Part shown: piece by piece, positions 60,652-64,000 of the stretch | How positions within the stretch are numbered: the first letter of the stretch is position 1 | Layout: each line of letters opens with the position of its first letter | NCBI RefSeq assembly: GCF_964340395.1 | Contig: NC_135552.1 | Span: forward strand, 4,539,201 to 4,603,200 | From: Glandiceps talaboti | Taxonomy: Eukaryota > Hemichordata > Enteropneusta > Spengelidae | DNA: 64,000 nucleotides | Direction of reading: 5' to 3' | Notes under the pieces: generated by a model | Seen by the model: only the letters and a program-made list of their open reading frames with translations | Told to the model about the DNA's origin: nothing | The model's database searches: none | Translations under genes and position numbers: made by a program

Positions 60652-61539
60652 GCTTTTTAGCCTTCAAGTTGTTTCTGTCGAGTCGTATATATTCGCACGT
60701 TTCCGTTGATTTTGACTGTGACATCGCACCACGACAGTGATGAACACGTTGACGCGGCGAATTGAATTGCTAAACTATTGCTGAATAATTATTTCAGGCG
60801 ATCGAACTTTTGATTTTCACGAAGGATTGAATCAACATCAGTCGAATGATCAACTTGTTGCGAGTGTAGAAATAAACATTCGCAATACCACGCTATCTAC
60901 GACAATTTAGTCCAAGTTGAGAGGTCACATCAAACATGACATCTCATCGGTAATTTCCGGATTTACATTCGTATTACTATTAGTTTCACGTTATAACTTA
61001 TGGCCTATCAAACTTAGAACCTTCGCGAAGGTGGAGTTTGGCAACGTCCTCTCCACATATGTGACTTCGTTAACTTTCAAACATATTTTTTAACGTATTT
61101 CAAAATAGATTGTTTCGACTCGACCTCCTGGGACATGAACTCGGCTGATGACCGTCGGTCATTTTTGTATTTGGCATGCCACAACTTTCCTGTACACCGG
61201 CCCGGGATTTGCCCTGTTGTTTTTTGATATTTAACTCCCAAATCTTGTTCGTTAGTTTCTGAAAGTCGCTCGAAGGGCATTTATAAATTGTGTGAGGAGA
61301 ACATATATGGACCAGAAAATTGTACGAACCATTCGTGTCTCGACGACGCCAACTGATGAAATGTGCGTACGCACACTCTGGATACCCACCTCGTTCCCAA
61401 ACACCTATTTTGCAGCAAATTTGAAAGCTGAACCGCGTACCGCTGATAAATCGGACCGACTGTACGCAGTGTTTTAGGTAAAAGCAGCCTTGAAATCGTA
61501 CTAAATTTGCCAAGTATGGCGTTAAATCGTTTTTGACGG
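60652..61539. promoter_or_regulatory. CG-enriched region, possible promoter of a minus-strand gene
   Basis: CG dinucleotides are noticeably denser than in the surroundings. A TATATA lies near 60685-60692 on the minus-strand approach to the ATG at 60651. Overlapping frames on both strands (minus 61077-61280 and 61100-61513; plus 61292-61477) are mutually exclusive and none has a domain, though MPFERLSETNEQDLGVKYQK (minus, from 61280) reads like plausible protein after an in-frame TAA. Confidence 0.3.
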
Positions 61540-61644
61540 TTGAGAAATTATTTTGGCCAAAACCCCCCCAACCCCAAACTAAAGCAATTAAGTTTTTTTG
61601 TAAACATCGATCTTTTGACGTCGCCCCTTAATAGACAGTCTAAG

Positions 61645-61725
61645 GTTCAATCAATCAATCAATCAATCACTCACTCAGTCAGTCAGTCACTCAGTCAGTC
61701 AGTCAGTCAGTCAGTCAGTTAGTTA
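61645..61725. repeat. (AATC)n/(GTCA)n microsatellite
   Basis: Four AATC units, then ACTC, then GTCA tetranucleotides. Confidence 0.9.
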
Positions 61726-62018
61726 GATAGCCAATCAACCAATACGCATTGTGTGCATCAGAGATTGTGGCCAGGTAACAGTATGTACAGTAACCCTTTG
61801 TGGGTATCAGAATCAGAGTTGGTAGGGATAATTGAAATGATTAAGAACTATTGAAGTACTGGTGGCACGATCTGTGATCAATATATCAATACCAGCTGCA
61901 TGGTCTCATGTGACGAAGGCTACACCAAGCCTGTGCACAATATTGCAAAGTTGAATGCGGCATTGGTAAAGAATTAGAAATAATTAGATTACCACAAACT
62001 TATCACACGACACTATAT

Positions 62019-62226
62019 AAACAATAGACTACCAATTCAAGATAATCATGGTGATATCTTTATTTCATGACGTCATAAGTAGTGCTGAATAAACTTTAAA
62101 GAAATTTCATATCAAGTTCTTGAACATATTCAAAAATTAATTAAACATATAACACCATACAAACAATAGACTACCAATTCAAGATGATCATGGTGATATC
62201 TATGACGTCATAAGTGCTGAATAAAT
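62019..62226. repeat. Direct duplication carrying a TGACGTCA (CRE-like) site
   Basis: ACAATAGACTACCAATTCAA then GAT(A/G)ATCATGGTGATATCT, (C)ATGACGTCATAAGT and GTGCTGAATAAA occurs at 62019-62093 and again at 62159-62226. The second copy lacks TTATTTC and TAG. Each carries TGACGTCA, the CREB/ATF palindrome. Function is only an inference. Confidence 0.75.
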
Positions 62227-63054
62227 ATCAACTTCTAAACGTTGCTCATTTAAAAAAGTAATCAATATCCTATTTTTACGAGTAAATGTGCGGACATTAA
62301 ATTATTATCTCTTGCGACATCAATAAATTAGTAAGTAAGAAGTGGTATATTAATATTACAAAAGGAAATCTATGTTTTAAACTAAATACAACGGAATGAA
62401 GGAAAGTAGAAATCACCTGGTAAACATTGTTACATGTTATTGCCTGGTTTGAGAAATATCTTTCGTGAATCTTATCGTGTGGTTTGATCATGATCTAAGT
62501 AATATTGCTCCATATTATCATTTTCGGATACGACAAAATTTGAAGTACAATTGTTACATGTTAATCCATTAACGTTACTGAAAAAAACACAAGTTTTAGT
62601 GATTATCTGTTCAGACAATGATAGCTTAAACAAACACATGTAGCAAAGCTGGTAAGATGTTTTACCTGTATCTTAGTTTTTAGACTCAAAATGACGTCAT
62701 TCGATTTATAAGATTATAAAAATGTATTACAATTTTACTGTATATTAGTGTTATAGATTAATGGTTACAAACAATGCAAGTTTGACAATATGCCGACTGT
62801 AAATCATAGAAAACATTTTTAATTTGTTCATACAGAAATGATATGCCTGCACTGTTTAACCTTCTTTTGTGTAAGGTAACTGTACATATAGGTATATACA
62901 TGGTGCATATATGGTTGATATACTAAGAAAGGTTCACAGATTGTATTAAATATTGAACATCATTCGAAAACCCTATCTGAATTAAGTCTCTTGACTTTAT
63001 AGTTTGAAATCAATTTAGTCCAGTGGCATTGCCCTCTCCAAATATGCGATGTTG
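62227..63054. other. Non-coding AT-rich DNA
   Basis: No supported gene or strong repeat; possibly the 3' UTR of the minus-strand exon at 63055-63117. Confidence 0.45.
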
Positions 63055-63117
63055 TCAATCAGTTTCAATTTGTTTATCCTCTTTTAGGGTCACAGTTGTC
63101 TCCTGTTGATTGTGTGC
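63055..63117 (-). CDS. Candidate terminal coding exon, minus strand (20 codons)
   Basis: On the minus strand a strong acceptor, TATATTTCTCCCTACAG (ending at 63118), is followed in phase 0 by AHNQQETTVTLKEDK, then QIETD and TGA (63057-63055). The peptide is hydrophilic and acidic like a protein C-terminus. The other two frames close early. Upstream exons would lie at higher coordinates, probably beyond the window. It may be an alternative last exon to 60236-60357 or belong to another gene. Confidence 0.45.
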   Translation of the reverse strand, partial: AHNQQETTVTLKEDKQIETD

Positions 63118-63356
63118 CTGTAGGGAGAAATATAGATATAGTTTATATAAACACGGACATCAGGTGATAAATATACATAAGAGTTGGTTTGGTGTTTAAG
63201 TATGTATAGATGTGTTCATTACATTTAACAAATACATTGTCTAATTCGATTTGCGAAATATAATTTCTTAGAAATACATATGCAGCTAAAATAGATTTGT
63301 TTTCTGATATGCGCTATATGATGATCACAAAAGTGATAACAACAATGAAAACTGTA

Positions 63357-63724
63357 AGGCCAAAAAAATATATATATCTGGTTCTGGTCAGCGCGCGCGT
63401 GCCCTGAATACCCCCGCGCGGCCGCGTCGATCCTTTTTTTCCGATAATTTTTGCTTTCCCGTTCCTTATTTATTCCTGATATCAGGAGAACAAGCAGCTG
63501 AAATCTACCCTACATGCCAAGACTGCTTAAATACAAAGCCTAAACTGCTTCGAAGAAAAAGGAAGTTTTTCAAGAGATAAATAAGATAGAACAGAGTATG
63601 TAAAGTGTCAAATAAATGTGTATTTACTTATTTGCAAAAACAAAATAGGAAAAAAAAAATTCGCGTCGTCGCACCACTTTAGAAAGTTTACCCTGACCAG
63701 AACCAGATATTTTCTTTTTGCCTA
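63357..63724. mobile_element. MITE-like element with ~33-bp terminal inverted repeats and CG-rich shoulders
   Basis: GGCCAAAAAAATATATATAT then CTGGTTCTGGTCAG (63358-63391) is inverted at 63692-63722 (CTGACCAGAACCAGATATTT then TCTTTTTGCC). Just inside lie CG-rich stretches (GCGCGCGCGTG, CCCCGCGCGGCCGCGTCG, then TTCGCGTCGTCGC near the right end). The interior is non-coding. Confidence 0.75.
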
Positions 63725-63826
63725 ATTGAGTGTGGTACCCCTTTACGAATAGTCTTACGAAATAAAATTGATAAAAAATTAAATAAATTGATAAAGTCTG
63801 TTTTTATTTCGTCATACCTGTCGAAC

Positions 63827-63985
63827 TCAGTTTGTTTCATCAGCTTTAGTTTCTTGTGAACGTTTTCGTTGTTTGTGGTTTCTTTGAATTTCCAGATAAT
63901 CAAACTCCAGAAAGTTATTTTGTTCCCATGCTATTTTCTCTCTCTCGTCATGGCAGAGGAAATTCATTCGGAATGCAATCAAGAC
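63827..63985 (-). CDS. Weak candidate exon at the window edge, minus strand
   Basis: From a possible acceptor (AATACAG, ending 63986) the minus strand is open for about 52 codons, including CHDEREKIAWEQNNFLEFDY and LEIQRNHKQRKRSQETKADE, to TGA at 63829-63827, with AAATAAAA about 20 bp further. Other frames, including plus-strand ATG 63951 (MAEEIHSECNQDLYY), are also open here, so the strand is uncertain. No domain recognised. Confidence 0.25.
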   Translation of the reverse strand, partial: VLIAFRMNFLCHDEREKIAWEQNNFLEFDYLEIQRNHKQRKRSQETKADETN

Positions 63986-64000
63986 CTGTATTACAGAAGA

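Noticed and set aside
61077-61513. Three overlapping frames (two minus, one plus) of 61-137 codons
   Set aside because: They are mutually exclusive, lack domains and lack convincing splice donors. Kept only as a CG-enriched region.

Overview
This window is animal genomic DNA, not microbial. It is AT-rich, has spliced genes with GT-AG introns, and carries many microsatellites, minisatellites and MITE-like foldback elements. It also holds an interstitial TTAGGG-type repeat and a broken Penelope-like reverse transcriptase. Extracellular CCP/sushi, EGF and SEA modules on phase-1 introns point to a metazoan. TTAGGG argues against an insect or nematode. A marine invertebrate (lophotrochozoan or invertebrate deuterostome) fits best, but the species cannot be read from the sequence.

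Positions 1-36369 (+) hold the 3' part of one very large gene whose 5' end lies upstream of the window. I reconstruct 52 coding exons, all frame-compatible. The order is four CCP exons, one EGF, three CCP, 35 nearly identical tandem CCP exons, one more CCP, a 1.4-kb mucin-like Ser/Thr/Pro repeat exon, EGF, SEA (two exons), EGF, a transmembrane exon and two cytoplasmic-tail exons. The visible part encodes about 3,417 residues. The module from the Ser/Thr/Pro exon to the membrane (PTS-EGF-SEA-EGF-TM) is the layout of vertebrate transmembrane mucins such as MUC3/MUC17, here topped by at least 43 CCP domains. The tail carries four YxxP motifs, an ITIM-like motif and a possible PDZ ligand, so it looks like a signalling receptor or glycocalyx protein.

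The centrepiece (9605-22960) is an exon macrosatellite. A 373-bp unit (171-bp phase 1-1 exon plus 202-bp intron) is repeated 35 times, with a dead exon at each end. Inside it a ten-unit block of 3,732 bp is duplicated almost perfectly, and the junction falls in a chimeric unit, the signature of a recent unequal crossover. A second notable structure is a ~170-bp inverted repeat that brackets a symmetric cytoplasmic-tail exon (34997-35236), which could drive exon skipping or circular RNA formation.

36370-45390 is mostly intergenic: a dispersed repeat with tandem core units, the TTAGGG tract, the reverse-transcriptase relic (- strand) and two MITE-like elements. 45395-48556 is a 109-bp satellite. 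48557-56165 is a 7.6-kb degenerate GTCAA/TCTGTC array with a homogenised 35-bp core (53396-54480). 56166-64000 is sparse: a chain of small hairpins at 57615-57718, GTCA tracts, two plausible minus-strand terminal exons (60236-60357 and 63055-63117) and another MITE-like element (63357-63724).
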